A stretch of 18,097 nucleotides of DNA from Pavlovales sp. CCMP2436 (Eukaryota > Haptophyta > Pavlovophyceae > Pavlovales): the NCBI GenBank assembly GCA_026770615.1, contig MU631417.1, positions 145,693 through 163,789 on the forward strand, given 5' to 3'. Below, piece after piece: positions 17,267-18,097 of the stretch (the first letter of the stretch is position 1; each line of letters opens with the position of its first letter). The position numbers and the translations under genes were made by a program. The notes beneath the pieces are model-generated. The model worked only from the letters and a program-made list of their open reading frames with translations. It made no database searches and had not been told where the DNA came from.

Positions 17267-17375
17267 AATTGATCACATATTAATAATATATCGAATTCGA
17301 ATATATCAAACTTCATATGTTACACTTTTATAGTTCTAGTTATCGTCCTGATACCTGTGTTTACAATTACAAATC
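17267..17375. other. AT-rich end of the PLV segment, no gene
   Basis: This stretch contains AT-rich words such as taataatatatcg and ttcgaatatatc just upstream of the helicase start, which may be its promoter. No coding frame is visible, and I could not find a matching terminal inverted repeat near 2480-2560. The composition becomes more balanced at about 17376. Confidence 0.5.
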
Positions 17376-17591
17376 ATCTAAAAATACGCCCGTCCCCAGA
17401 CAGGTCTCCACAGGATCCACGTGGTGAAAGACACTCGGATCAAGAGACCTTTGCAGAGCACACGGATACCGTCCTCTTGAAATAGTTGATTCTCGTCCTG
17501 TTTTGAACCGCTCAGTCGACAACATCAACGGCTAGAATTCTGCAAGACAGATCCTACCGAGACCTGTCAAGGGACGGACGTATTTCTAGAT
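17376..17591. mobile_element. Small inverted-repeat element (MITE-like), about 216 bp
   Basis: Terminal arms of 33 bases, 17376-17408 and 17559-17591, are reverse complements at 29 of 33 positions. They share the core aaatacg, Y-ccgtccc, then gacaggtctc. The 150-base interior has no coding frame. A second, interrupted copy lies at 17742-18023, showing that this is a repeated element. A TCTA is present at both outer ends (17377-17380 and 17585-17588) and could be a target duplication, but the arm boundary is ambiguous. Confidence 0.7.
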
Positions 17592-17741
17592 ATTTATACA
17601 CTTAGCCCGCATGGGGGAACATGGTCTGTCTCCTCGTCCACGCACTGAATAAATATACTGATTGGGCTCATAGTCTCTCTTCATGTTCGTCACCTCCACC
17701 TACGCGAATGTAACTTAAACATTATTCGTATGTATAAAAAT

Positions 17742-18023
17742 ATCGAGAAATACGTCTGTCCCCTGACTGGTCTCCACCGAACCCAAGCGTTGAAAGACCA
17801 CTCGGATCAATTGACCCCTTTACGCCTTTAGCCCCTTTAGGTGGGCACCCTTTGGTTAATTTGGTTTGACCCCGCACCTCCCTTCCCGGCGTCTGGTTGA
17901 GCGCCAGGGAGGCGAGTGAGACCTCGGGCTGAAAATATTGTCGTCTCTAGGAGAGCTGTTATAGGACACGTCATTCTAAAATTATACCTTAGTAGAGCAC
18001 ATGAATACCGTCCCAAGAATATG
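17742..18023. mobile_element. Second copy of the MITE-like element, interrupted by about 170 bp
   Basis: 17742-17822 is homologous to the left part of the 17376-17591 element (agaaatacg, tggtctccac, gttgaaagac, actcggatcaa). Homology resumes at 17994-18019 with agagcac-x-x-ataccgtcc. Between them lie about 170 bases absent from the first copy, including gagcgccagggagg and a G/C-rich stretch near 17870-17915. No right terminal arm is found, so the copy is also truncated. Confidence 0.6.
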
Positions 18024-18026
18024 TAA

Positions 18027-18097
18027 CTTAAACTTTGTTGGTATGTATCTTAAAAATTGTTGGTATGTATCTTAAACATTGTTTGTGTGGGGGGGGG
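18027..18097. repeat. 22-bp tandem repeat, three units at the window end
   Basis: Units start at 18027, 18049 and 18071 with consensus cttaaa, two variable bases, ttgttggtatgtat. The last unit degrades into gtgtg and eight Gs at the edge. A related single unit lies at 17714-17735 (cttaaacattattcgtatgt). Between the two elements, 17592-17713 holds no gene that I can see. Confidence 0.7.

Noticed and set aside
2479..17375. Terminal inverted repeats bounding the PLV
   Set aside because: By eye I could not find a convincing inverted match between about 2480-2560 and 17270-17375; the ends may be lost or replaced.
2479..17375. tRNA genes or a CRISPR array in the AT-rich region
   Set aside because: No cloverleaf-like segment and no regularly spaced identical repeats were found; the repeats in the fibre gene are coding and degenerate.
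18027..18097. Telomeric repeat at the right edge
   Set aside because: The unit is 22 bp, AT-rich and has only three copies plus a distant relative; the terminal G-run looks like a read end rather than a telomere.

Overview
The window looks like a piece of a eukaryotic (probably microalgal or other protist) nuclear genome carrying decayed insertions of two unrelated DNA viruses. The host is suggested by a GC-rich, intact gene at the left edge for an NSUN2/Trm4-type RNA cytosine-5 methyltransferase (minus strand, 1-984, running off the window). The right edge (about 17300-18097) holds non-coding repeats: a small inverted-repeat element, an interrupted second copy of it, and a 22-bp tandem repeat.

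Next to the host gene (about 1055-2480) is a fossil of a CRESS-DNA (circular, Rep-encoding ssDNA) virus. It has the helicase half of a Rep gene on the plus strand, broken by frameshifts, and a perfect 8-bp hairpin whose loop carries the canonical nonanucleotide TAGTATTAC on the minus strand. A frameshifted, nonsense-carrying capsid-like gene follows on the minus strand. The Rep endonuclease half and the capsid N-terminus are missing.

From about 2480 to 17280 the base composition switches to AT-rich and the gene set is that of a Polinton-like virus (PLV) or close relative. Reading leftward from the right end it has: a D5-type SF3 helicase (15501-17266); a hairpin-rich spacer; several small genes of unknown function; a double-jelly-roll-type major capsid protein (12372-13621); an A32/FtsK-type packaging ATPase (11570-12353); an unrecognised gene; a penton-like minor capsid protein (9889-10657); a class 3 lipase-like gene on the plus strand; and a fibre gene of about 2,100 codons with coiled-coil-type repeats and several LamG/lectin-like modules (2769-9153). 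Together these would be a replication gene plus a virion morphogenesis module. I saw no integrase, DNA polymerase or protease.

Almost every long viral gene is broken by frameshifts and in-frame stops (TAA, TAG and TGA), whereas the host gene reads open for 328 codons. This argues for genuine decay of integrated copies rather than uniform sequencing error. Both viruses share a type of damage (short tandem duplications causing frameshifts). The sequences before the penton gene and the unknown gene share a nearly identical promoter-like motif. All family assignments are made by eye from motifs and have not been checked by database search.
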